Assembly: GCA_041481485.1 (NCBI GenBank)
Contig: JBGPBY010000503.1
Location: forward strand, 1-5,359
Length of the DNA: 5,359 nucleotides
Source: JBGPBY01 sp041481485
GTDB taxonomy: Bacteria; Acidobacteriota; Terriglobia; 20CM-2-55-15
Direction: 5' to 3'
Part shown: piece by piece, positions 1-5,359 of the stretch
Numbering within the stretch: position 1 is the stretch's first letter
Layout of the letters: each line of letters opens with the position of its first letter
The notes under the pieces: model-generated
Seen by the model: only the letters and a program-made list of their open reading frames with translations
What the model was told of the DNA's origin: nothing
Databases searched by the model: none
Translations under genes and position numbers: made by a program

Positions 1-43
1 CCCCGGCCGCTCCAACAAGGTGGCTTCGCACTTTTTTCTTCAT
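1..43 (-). CDS. Possible start of a further minus-strand gene (partial, 14 codons visible)
   Basis: An ATG at 43-41 opens a frame that runs off the left edge, reading MKKKVRSHLVGAAG. The run of lysines and arginine followed by small and hydrophobic residues resembles the n-region of a signal peptide or membrane anchor, but too little is visible to name a product. Upstream on the minus strand is a strong purine-rich Shine-Dalgarno sequence (AGGAGGGG), ending 10 nt before the ATG; it forms one arm of the palindrome at 54-75. The gene would be co-directional with the regulator gene and separated from it by about 205 bp of repeat-rich DNA, so it may have its own promoter. The alternative is that this is non-coding sequence with a chance ATG; the 14 open codons alone are not evidence of coding. 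Confidence 0.35.
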   Translation of the reverse strand, partial: MKKKVRSHLVGAAG

Positions 44-53
44 GTCGCGGCCA

Positions 54-75
54 CCCCTCCTCAGCTGAGGAGGGG
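54..75. repeat. Perfect 22-bp palindrome (hairpin)
   Basis: The left arm CCCCTCCTCAG and right arm CTGAGGAGGGG are exact reverse complements with no spacer. In RNA the stem could have about nine G/C-rich pairs with a tight loop. On the minus strand the distal arm carries AGGAGG, which would be paired with CCTCCT of the other arm, so the hairpin could hide a Shine-Dalgarno sequence for the possible ATG at 43. No U-tract follows on the minus strand (GTGGCCGCGACATG), so an intrinsic terminator for the regulator gene is not supported in that direction. On the plus strand only a weak ACTTT follows. A protein-binding operator or a dispersed REP-like element are other readings. Confidence 0.75.
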
Positions 76-90
76 ACTTTCCCCTTGCTC

Positions 91-105
91 TGCAATTCAT
101 TCCCA
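91..105 (-). promoter_or_regulatory. Near-match to a sigma-54 (-24/-12) promoter, spacer one base short
   Basis: The minus strand reads TGGGAATGAATTGCA. It has the TGG of the -24 element and TTGCA of the -12 element, but only 9 nt separate GG from GC where sigma-54 promoters normally have 10. Position 4 is G rather than the usual C. It lies between the CATTTGA repeat cluster and the possible gene start at 43, in the right orientation for leftward transcription. The defect in spacing is serious for this promoter class, so the call is tentative. Confidence 0.2.
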
Positions 106-143
106 CCTTCTATGACCGCCTCTACAGCCGGAATCGCATTCAT

Positions 144-173
144 TCAAATGATCGCGTGGCCATTTGATCATTT
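144..173. repeat. Interlocked inverted repeats TCAAATG/CATTTGA and AAATGATC/GATCATTT
   Basis: TCAAATG at 144-150 is the exact reverse complement of CATTTGA at 161-167, with a 10-nt spacer. Overlapping them, AAATGATC at 146-153 pairs with GATCATTT at 166-173. The two dyads share bases but have different centres, so a protein dimer could use either one. The AT-rich words stand out from the GC-rich surroundings. The likely role is an operator or activator site; no binding protein can be assigned from sequence alone. Confidence 0.5.
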
Positions 174-234
174 GGTAATCGCACCAACTGCATTAGACAG
201 CGGACAACAAATCATTTGACAGCGCACATTTGAA
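161..234. repeat. Cluster of CATTTGA-type direct repeats, three at 22-bp spacing
   Basis: On the plus strand, CATTTGA or close variants begin at 161 (CATTTGA), 169 (CATTTGG), 191 (CATTAGA), 213 (CATTTGA) and 227 (CATTTGA). Those at 169, 191 and 213 are exactly 22 bp apart, about two turns of the helix. The second and third share a longer core: CATTAGACAGCG at 191-202 and CATTTGACAGCG at 213-224, one mismatch in 12. Such phased copies suggest cooperative protein binding on one face of the DNA. Within the cluster, TTGGT (172-176) and ACCAA (183-187) form a further small inverted repeat. Confidence 0.5.
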
Positions 235-248
235 GACCGCGGAGCACC

Positions 249-1634
249 CTACTCGTTTCCTGCTTTTGTTCCTTTGCTCAGACCATGGCGGCGCATGATC
301 TTCAAAAGGCTCGAGTGGTCTGCAAGGCCAAGTGACTCCGCAGTTCGAGTCACCTGCCAGCCATGCTTCTCAAGCGCGGTGAGAACAATCTGTCGTTCAG
401 CCTGAGCCTTCATTGCCTTCAATGTGCCGGGGGCCGTCGCAGGATCCGAGGCGTCGTCGCGATCCTCTCCCTGAATTTCCGGGGGGACATCTGAAACATC
501 GATAACGGCCGAATCGGATGCGATCATCATCCGCTCCAGGCAGTTTCGCAACTCGCGCACGTTATTCTTCCGCCAATCGCACGCTGTGAGAAGCGCCAGT
601 ACCGCCGGCGTCACGGTCTTCGGCCGCACGCGAATGCGCTCGGCGATCGAGTGAAGCAAGTGTTCGACAAGCACCGGAATGTCGGGCAATCGCTCGCGAA
701 GTGGCGGAACGCGCAGCGTGTGAACGTTGAGACGGTAGTAAAGGTCCTGACGGAAGAGGCCCGCCTGGACTTCCTGCTCGAGATCGCGGTTCGTTGCGGC
801 GACGACGCGGGCCGTGATCTCAATGGCCCTGCTTCCTCCGAGCCGAGTCACCTGACGGTCTTCGAGAACCCGTAGCAGTTTGGCCTGTGCCGGAAGCGGC
901 AGTTCTCCCACCTCATCGAGAAACAATGTTCCGTTTGCAGCTGTCTCGAATGCGCCTCTCCGCAGGCGGTCCGCTCCGGTGAACGCGCCTCGTTCATGAC
1001 CGAACAGTTCGCTTTCGATGAGCTGCTCGGGCAACGCCGCGCTGTTCACTGCGACGAGCGGGGTTCTCGGTCCGGGTCCCAGACGGTGCAGTTCACGCGC
1101 CACCAGTTCCTTTCCGGTTCCGCTTTCACCAACAATCAGAACACCGCTCGGCACTGAGGACACACGCGCTATCGCTGAACGAAGTGCGCGCATGGGTGCG
1201 CTGTCGCCGATAAGCGACGTCTCGCCTTCGTATCTCGTGCGCAGAGACAAAAGCTCCTTCGCAATGCGCCCGCGCGAAACGGCATTTTCAATCTCCTGAA
1301 CAACGCGCTCGATGGGTTCGTCTTTGTCAACGAACCCATAAGCACCCAGACGCACGGCCTGGACGCAGCGGTCGTAACTGCCGGCGCCGGTATAAACGAT
1401 GACGGGCGTTTCGATGCCGCGCTGCTGCAGGCTTCGTAACACCGCGAAGCCATCGGTTCCCGGCATCTCAAGATCGAGAACAACGCAGTCGATCGGCTCG
1501 CGGGCCAGCAGCTCCAAAGCCTCTTCGCCGCCGGCGGCGATAAGCGCGTCGTACTTTCCCACCCGTCTAAGATCGTAGGCGTATTGCTCGGCCATGGCCC
1601 GTACATCGTCAACCACCAGAACCTGCGTTGTCAT
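249..1634 (-). CDS. Sigma-54-dependent response regulator (NtrC family)
   Basis: This 461-residue cytoplasmic activator has the three-domain NtrC layout. The receiver (about 3-118) has the acidic pair D9/D10, phosphoacceptor D54 in VVLDLEMP, T82 and K104. The AAA+ domain (about 140-375) has Walker A GESGTGKE (169-176), the sigma-54-contacting GAFTGA loop (216-221), Walker B GTLFLDE (235-241) and R301 in LYYRLNV. A Fis-type HTH occupies about 412-452. All residues needed for phosphorylation, ATP hydrolysis and sigma-54 contact are present, so it should open sigma-54 promoters when phosphorylated. The ATG overlaps the kinase stop as ATGA, preceded by TGGAG at 5 nt, which supports this start and translational coupling. 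The partner is almost surely the upstream kinase. One oddity is that the usual WPGNVREL reads WRKNNVREL, with one extra residue. The target genes are not shown by the sequence. Confidence 0.96.
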   Translation of the reverse strand: MTTQVLVVDDVRAMAEQYAYDLRRVGKYDALIAAGGEEALELLAREPIDCVVLDLEMPGTDGFAVLRSLQQRGIETPVIVYTGAGSYDRCVQAVRLGAYGFVDKDEPIERVVQEIENAVSRGRIAKELLSLRTRYEGETSLIGDSAPMRALRSAIARVSSVPSGVLIVGESGTGKELVARELHRLGPGPRTPLVAVNSAALPEQLIESELFGHERGAFTGADRLRRGAFETAANGTLFLDEVGELPLPAQAKLLRVLEDRQVTRLGGSRAIEITARVVAATNRDLEQEVQAGLFRQDLYYRLNVHTLRVPPLRERLPDIPVLVEHLLHSIAERIRVRPKTVTPAVLALLTACDWRKNNVRELRNCLERMMIASDSAVIDVSDVPPEIQGEDRDDASDPATAPGTLKAMKAQAERQIVLTALEKHGWQVTRTAESLGLADHSSLLKIMRRHGLSKGTKAGNE

Positions 1635-3370
1635 TTGTGCTCCAGATTGCCGGAAGGAATGTCGATCATGAAGCGCGTTCCTTTGCCAGGCTCGCTCTCG
1701 ACGGCGACAGCGCCACCCAGATCCATTACCAGACGCCGCACGATGGAAAGACCCAGACCGGTGCCGCCTGCCTTCGTTGTATAGAAATCATTGAAAATCC
1801 TGCCGGCCTCCTCTTTGGACATTCCACAGCCGGTATCGGCGACCGTGATCCGGACTCTGCGCTCGCCATCTCTTTCGATGGTCTCCGTCGAAAGGCTGAC
1901 GCGCCCCGGTTTCGACTCCAGACTCTCTACCGCGTTCACCGTGAGATTCTCGAGGATACGACGCAACGCGATCGGATCTCCGGAAACCTTTGGAAGATTC
2001 TGCTGCAGTTGCAGCGTAAACTCCGCGCTATCGCGCCCCTGCTCGGCGCGAACCACTTCGGCGATCAGCGCATTCACATCGCAGTCTCGCCGTACGATAC
2101 CTGGCGACAACCGCTGGTAGCTGGTGGCAAGAGTCTCGAGGTACGCGATGCTGGCATCGACGGTGGAGCGCCGATCGGCGAATACAGAAGGAAGAGAGTG
2201 CGGTTCGTCCTTCTCAACCTTCTCCAGATGCCGCATCACGTTGCGAAGCGGGATGAGACCGTTCTTGATATCGTGATTGATCTGTCGAGCCAGGTCGCCG
2301 ACGGTTGCGCGTCTTTCGGCATCGCGTATACGGGCCGTGCTTGTTCGCAGACGGGATGTCAGGTCGCCCAGAAGACGGGAGAGAGACCCGACTTCGTCCG
2401 TACCTCCGCCGAAGCGCACGTCCAGGCGATCGAGATCGAGTACGGCCGTCTTTGCAGCAAGCTCGGCGAGCGGACGGCTGATCCGGGAAGACAGCCACAC
2501 CCCCAGCAGAAGCGCGGCGATACCGGCGCTCACGGCAGTTATCAAAAACCAGAAATCCACCTGGCGCTGAAGAGCCCGAAGCGGCGATAGTGACTGCGTC
2601 ACCTGCAGCCGGGCGGTGGCAACTTCGAATGGCCCTGCGCTTCCTACCCGTATTAGGGGGACCTTCAGCGGCGGGCCCATAGCAGCATCGGAGGTACTGG
2701 CCTCCAGGGCCGGCACGCTCACCTGGCTGGACGCCGACGAGAATCCACCTCCCGGATAAACCAGCGATACCACGATCTCGCGGTCGCGGGCGAGTTGCGA
2801 CAGAAACGATTCGTCGACGGCGGTGCCTCCGATGAGCGTGAACGTCCGGCCGCCCATCTGGAAGGGTTCGCTGCGTACCAACGATAGAAATTCGCCGTTG
2901 GGCGATCGTGTCGCCAGGAGAACGACTCCCCTGGGTGCATCCTTCAACGTCTTGGCCAGCGCCTCCTCCAACCCTGACTCTACGCGCCCGTGTTCGTTCC
3001 TGAAGTGACCGGAACTGACAATCCGGCCGTTCTCATCATCGATCTGTAGCATCGACAGGCCGGTGAGGCGCAACGCCGATTCCGCGTAGTCGAGCTGATA
3101 GTTCCGTTCCGATTCTTCGCCGCCAATTGCGGCCCGCCGGAATTTGTTGTCGTCCACAAGAGCAGCTTTTAAAGAAATGAGCCGGTCGCGAATACTGGCG
3201 CTATCGCGCTGGAGGTTTTCCTGGATCACTGCAGCGACGGTATCGACCCGAACCTGGTACTCCTCGGTGAGCCTGCGGGTCATTTCGTGCCGGAGTCCGA
3301 ATGCCAGAAGCGCCAGCGGAATCAGAACGACGACGCCAAACGCCAGAAGCATACGAGTGCGCAGTCGCAT
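1631..3370 (-). CDS. Membrane sensor histidine kinase (Cache-like sensor, HAMP, HisKA, HATPase)
   Basis: This 579-residue inner-membrane kinase is predicted to autophosphorylate and pass phosphate to the regulator encoded just after it. A transmembrane segment at about 7-26 and another at about 272-293 enclose an extracytoplasmic region of about 240 residues. Part of that region (about 105-185, LQIDDENGRIVSSG) resembles a Cache/PAS-like sensor fold. A HAMP linker follows (about 293-345), then a dimerisation domain with phosphoacceptor H366 in QINHDIKNGL. The ATPase domain has the N-box around N475/N479, G1 DTGCGM (512-517), an F-box FNDFYTTKAGG and G2 GTGLGLSIV. The usual HEIKNPL proline is glycine here, typical of an NtrB/NtrY-like branch as I recall it. 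The ATG is preceded by AAAGG at 7 nt and lies 11 nt after the binding-protein stop. Its stop overlaps the regulator start. The ligand is unknown. Confidence 0.95.
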   Translation of the reverse strand: MRLRTRMLLAFGVVVLIPLALLAFGLRHEMTRRLTEEYQVRVDTVAAVIQENLQRDSASIRDRLISLKAALVDDNKFRRAAIGGEESERNYQLDYAESALRLTGLSMLQIDDENGRIVSSGHFRNEHGRVESGLEEALAKTLKDAPRGVVLLATRSPNGEFLSLVRSEPFQMGGRTFTLIGGTAVDESFLSQLARDREIVVSLVYPGGGFSSASSQVSVPALEASTSDAAMGPPLKVPLIRVGSAGPFEVATARLQVTQSLSPLRALQRQVDFWFLITAVSAGIAALLLGVWLSSRISRPLAELAAKTAVLDLDRLDVRFGGGTDEVGSLSRLLGDLTSRLRTSTARIRDAERRATVGDLARQINHDIKNGLIPLRNVMRHLEKVEKDEPHSLPSVFADRRSTVDASIAYLETLATSYQRLSPGIVRRDCDVNALIAEVVRAEQGRDSAEFTLQLQQNLPKVSGDPIALRRILENLTVNAVESLESKPGRVSLSTETIERDGERRVRITVADTGCGMSKEEAGRIFNDFYTTKAGGTGLGLSIVRRLVMDLGGAVAVESEPGKGTRFMIDIPSGNLEHK

Positions 3371-3377
3371 GATTCAG

Positions 3378-3382
3378 CCTTT
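3378..3382 (-). promoter_or_regulatory. Ribosome binding site of the kinase gene
   Basis: AAAGG on the minus strand lies 7 nt before the kinase ATG (3370) and overlaps the last base of the binding-protein stop codon. This supports the kinase start and suggests coupled translation of the two genes. Confidence 0.6.
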
Positions 3383-4824
3383 CATTTCCCGATGGTCCCG
3401 ATGCCGTCCAGAAGAAGCGTCCCGTCCCACTCTGCAATCAGCCCGGAACGCCCGCGCCGCACGATCGCCTGAAGGCGAGTGTCCACGAGCGGAACGATGG
3501 TCTTCGGATCGATCCAACTCGCGTTGTCCACAAGGACGTGCATTTCCCGGCACGCGTCGAGCGGACGACGGTCCAGAGACAAGACGTAAGCGGACTCGTT
3601 CCCGCGCCGCAGTGCCTGAGCCAGCGCCTCGCTGCTAAGCCCATTTGCGCGCGGATATGTCCCGATGCCGACTAAGCGCTCGGCCAATTCGCGCGCGGCG
3701 CTGTCGTCCGCGTCGTAGACGATGCGTCCGGTTCTGGAAGCAGGCGGAGCTGGAGTCTCAGCAGTGGCGAACTCGCAATCCGGTAATGATTCCCACCAGA
3801 ACGGGCCTTCGGCTCCCCTCGCCTCGCCTCGAACGGCGTCCTTAGCGAGAGCGTTGCGCTCTTCTGCCGAAAACGATGGTGCCGCGCGAGGTCCCGCCGT
3901 GAGAAGCACGTGCGTCCGAAGCCACGGCAACGGAGCCGTCGCAAATTGAGGAAGCGTTGCCGCATAGTCCAGTGTCCTGGGATCGCGGGTGAGGAGAAGG
4001 TCCACGCCCTGATCCAGTAGATCCCGTCTGTCACGGCCGGGAGCGACGAAAAACTGTATGGACGAGTTTGCCGAGAGATGAATCAAAGTGATCACGGACG
4101 AACCAGCAGGCGGCACCGTGCCGGGGCCATCGATTCTGGCGGGTGTTGTTCCTATCGGCCATGGTGACCCGGCAACGGGTTTGACGATTGCAAGATCCGT
4201 GTGGGAGAGCGCCAGAACGGCGTCGGCGCTCCGGCTTTGCAGAACGATTTCGAGTGTTCGTTCGTCGACAACCGCAATCGATCGGACAAAGCGGCGGATC
4301 TCCGGGCGCAACTCGCTTGCATTGCCCCTTCCCACTCCGGCGCTCATCCAACTCGCCGCCACGTCCGCTGCCGTGACCGGCGAGCCGTCGGAGAACCGGG
4401 CATTCTGGCGCAGCGTAAAGAGCCATGTACTTCCATTGGCAGCACTGCTATCAACGCGCCAGGCGACCGCCAATCCAGGGATCGCGTGCCCTTCGCAGTC
4501 CACCCGGATTAACGTTTCGTATAACTGGCGAAAAAGCAGTCGTTCGCTCTCGTTCGACGGATAGGGTGCGTGCGCTGGATCAACCCGCTCCGCAAGCCCA
4601 ACACTTGAGATAGGCAAAGTAGATTCGCCTTGTCCGGAAAACAATCCGCAGTTCGCCACGGTGGCTGGCGGATTTTCCGTAGCCAGCGGCGCACGCGGCG
4701 GTCCAGACGGCAGGGAAGCGGATGGAGGCGGGGCCGACGGCACTCGCGAAACCGTACGAGAACCGCATCCCCAGACTGCACCGAAGCAGACAACGAACGC
4801 AAGCCTGGCGATGCTCGAACGCAA
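3382..4824 (-). CDS. Family 5 extracellular solute-binding lipoprotein
   Basis: From a TTG at 4824 the product is 480 residues. It opens with a lipoprotein signal: MRSSIARLAF, a hydrophobic stretch, then VWGC with the acylated cysteine at 20. A Pro/Ser/Ala-rich tether (about 28-58) follows. The mature part matches SBP_bac_5 proteins, which bind peptides, nickel or related solutes for ABC importers. Hallmarks are LDP-like VDPAHAPY (81-88), LYETLIR (101-107), IPGLAVAW (115-122), and WLFTLRQNARFSDGSPVTAADV (134-155). The open frame extends to 5124, but the upstream part overlaps the previous gene and is arginine-rich without family likeness, so the signal-peptide start is preferred. The length is short for the family and the second half is divergent. 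No permease or ATPase is adjacent; the next gene is the sensor kinase 11 nt away, which hints at a sensing role (inference). Ligand unknown. Confidence 0.85.
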   Translation of the reverse strand: MRSSIARLAFVVCFGAVWGCGSRTVSRVPSAPPPSASLPSGPPRAPLATENPPATVANCGLFSGQGESTLPISSVGLAERVDPAHAPYPSNESERLLFRQLYETLIRVDCEGHAIPGLAVAWRVDSSAANGSTWLFTLRQNARFSDGSPVTAADVAASWMSAGVGRGNASELRPEIRRFVRSIAVVDERTLEIVLQSRSADAVLALSHTDLAIVKPVAGSPWPIGTTPARIDGPGTVPPAGSSVITLIHLSANSSIQFFVAPGRDRRDLLDQGVDLLLTRDPRTLDYAATLPQFATAPLPWLRTHVLLTAGPRAAPSFSAEERNALAKDAVRGEARGAEGPFWWESLPDCEFATAETPAPPASRTGRIVYDADDSAARELAERLVGIGTYPRANGLSSEALAQALRRGNESAYVLSLDRRPLDACREMHVLVDNASWIDPKTIVPLVDTRLQAIVRRGRSGLIAEWDGTLLLDGIGTIGK

Positions 4825-4832
4825 AGGTTGGG

Positions 4833-5359
4833 CTAGTCCTTCAGGCTTGCGAAAGCCGGGCCGGAGTCGCCCTGCGGCAGCAGGCTTGGTCCCGACGGTT
4901 TGAAGACGCTCGTGGGATCGATCTTCGGATCGATGAGAATCCCAAGGAAGCAATTCTGCATCTCTTCCCAGTTCTGATCGCCCCAGACGACAAGCTGCTT
5001 CGGGTCCGGGTTGAACTTGTTGTTCGCCGAGTTGTCGTAGTGCGCGAGGCCGATAATTCGCGTTCCCTTCGGCAGCGCGATGGGCTGGGCGAGGTCGTAG
5101 CCGATTTGCCAGTTGAAGTCCCACTTCGCTTTGAAGACCGTCTCCGTCTTGCCGTTCGGGAAGACGAGGCGCAGTTCGTAGTCTTTTCCACGCAGGTGCA
5201 TATGCGGCTGCACATAGACGAGTTGCGCGTCGACTTGTGCTGTCATTTCCGAGACGACTTCCGCATTCGTCGCGCCGGCAGGGATCGCGAGATTCGAACC
5301 CGTCGGGCCGTTGTGCATGAAGTAACGGAGCTTCGGCGCGCTCTTCGCAAAAACCAAAC
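4833..5359 (-). CDS. Copper type II ascorbate-dependent monooxygenase-like protein, C-terminal part
   Basis: Only the last 174 or so codons are in the window; the frame is open to the right edge, so the true start lies outside. The fragment matches the PHM-like C-terminal domain found in many Acidobacteriota and Planctomycetota proteins, often on secreted proteins with a cytochrome c or thioredoxin-like part. In the known enzyme peptidylglycine monooxygenase, the CuM site uses an HxH pair and a distant methionine. Here HMH stands in QPHMHLRGKD (near 5210-5181) and a methionine in WGDQNWEEM (near 4985-4959). LAHYDNSANNKFNPDP between them is also typical. The protein is probably exported; its substrate is unknown. 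The stop TAG at 4835-4833 is 8 nt before the lipoprotein start, so the two may be cotranscribed. Lysine codons are mostly AAG and third positions are strongly G/C. Confidence 0.8.
   Translation of the reverse strand, partial: LVFAKSAPKLRYFMHNGPTGSNLAIPAGATNAEVVSEMTAQVDAQLVYVQPHMHLRGKDYELRLVFPNGKTETVFKAKWDFNWQIGYDLAQPIALPKGTRIIGLAHYDNSANNKFNPDPKQLVVWGDQNWEEMQNCFLGILIDPKIDPTSVFKPSGPSLLPQGDSGPAFASLKD
4837..4841 (-). promoter_or_regulatory. Probable ribosome binding site for the TTG start of the lipoprotein gene
   Basis: AAGGA on the minus strand lies inside the last codons of the preceding gene, 12 nt before the TTG at 4824-4822. The spacing is longer than ideal. Together with the signal peptide that begins at this TTG, and the lack of a nearby ATG or GTG in frame, it is the best support for the chosen start. 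Confidence 0.4.

Larger units (their letters stand above)
44..248. other. Non-coding intergenic region after the response regulator gene
   Basis: About 205 bp lie between the TAG stop of the regulator gene (251-249) and the possible ATG at 43. I see no convincing ORF, tRNA or intrinsic terminator. The region is less GC-rich than its neighbours and holds, from right to left, the CATTTGA repeats, the interlocked dyads, a sigma-54-like sequence and the 22-bp palindrome. This arrangement looks like a regulatory region for a leftward gene rather than spacer DNA. Confidence 0.6.

Noticed and set aside
20..40. Possible plus-strand terminator: GTG/CAC stem followed by six T
   Set aside because: The stem has only three pairs and no plus-strand gene is known to end here. 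The T run is better read as the AAGAAAAAA lysine codons of the possible minus-strand gene.
5..52. GGCCGC (5-10) and GCGGCC (47-52) inverted repeat
   Set aside because: Six bases separated by 36 nt in GC-rich DNA is likely by chance.
72..82. GGGGACTTTCC, identical to a eukaryotic NF-kappaB site
   Set aside because: Chance match; the protein families and gene organisation are bacterial.
216..221. TTGACA resembling a -35 box on the plus strand
   Set aside because: No -10-like sequence lies 16-18 bp further on, and transcription would run antisense into the regulator gene.
1628..2590. A 320-codon open frame on the plus strand opposite the kinase gene
   Set aside because: It lies wholly antisense to a well-supported kinase gene. 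Its translation has no recognisable domain, and long antisense frames are expected in GC-rich coding DNA.
3501..3513. TCTTCGGATCGAT shared with 4922-4934
   Set aside because: Both encode an Ile-Asp-Pro-Lys segment in different proteins, and nothing around them is similar, so it is not a mobile or regulatory repeat.
4825..5124. A longer start for the lipoprotein gene with about 100 extra N-terminal residues
   Set aside because: The added part overlaps the monooxygenase-like gene in another frame and is arginine- and proline-rich without family likeness. It would also bury the lipoprotein signal peptide inside the protein.

Overview
The window is high in GC, and every gene I can support lies on the minus strand, so it is read from right to left. 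The protein families suggest a soil-type Gram-negative bacterium, most likely an Acidobacteriota member. These families are a PHM-like copper monooxygenase domain with the HMHLRGKD and WGDQ.WEEM motifs, a kinase with an NHDIKNGL H-box, and an NtrC-type regulator with a DHSSLLKIM helix-turn-helix. The taxonomic guess rests on family resemblance, not on a search.

Layout in transcription order: (1) 5359-4833, the 3' end of a copper type II ascorbate-dependent monooxygenase-like protein whose start lies outside the window. (2) 4824-3382, a lipoprotein of the family 5 (peptide/nickel/oligopeptide-type) solute-binding proteins, probably starting at a TTG. (3) 3370-1631, a membrane-bound sensor histidine kinase. 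(4) 1634-249, a sigma-54-dependent response regulator with receiver, AAA+ and Fis-type HTH domains. The gaps are 8 nt, 11 nt and a 4-nt ATGA overlap, so the four genes look like one transcription unit. (5) 248-44, a non-coding stretch rich in repeats. (6) From 43 leftwards, a probable start of a further minus-strand gene, of which only 14 codons are visible.

The kinase and regulator form a complete NtrB/NtrC-like pair with all key residues present. The binding-protein lipoprotein sits directly before the kinase, and no ABC permease or ATPase is visible. It may therefore serve as an extracytoplasmic ligand sensor for the kinase rather than for transport; this is inference.

The 1-248 region is the most unusual part. 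It has a cluster of CATTTGA-type heptamers, three of them exactly 22 bp apart. To the left lies a near-match to a sigma-54 promoter with a spacer one base short, then a perfect 22-bp palindrome whose arm contains an AGGAGG Shine-Dalgarno sequence ahead of the possible ATG at 43. Together these would make a plausible target promoter for the neighbouring sigma-54 activator, but each part needs testing.
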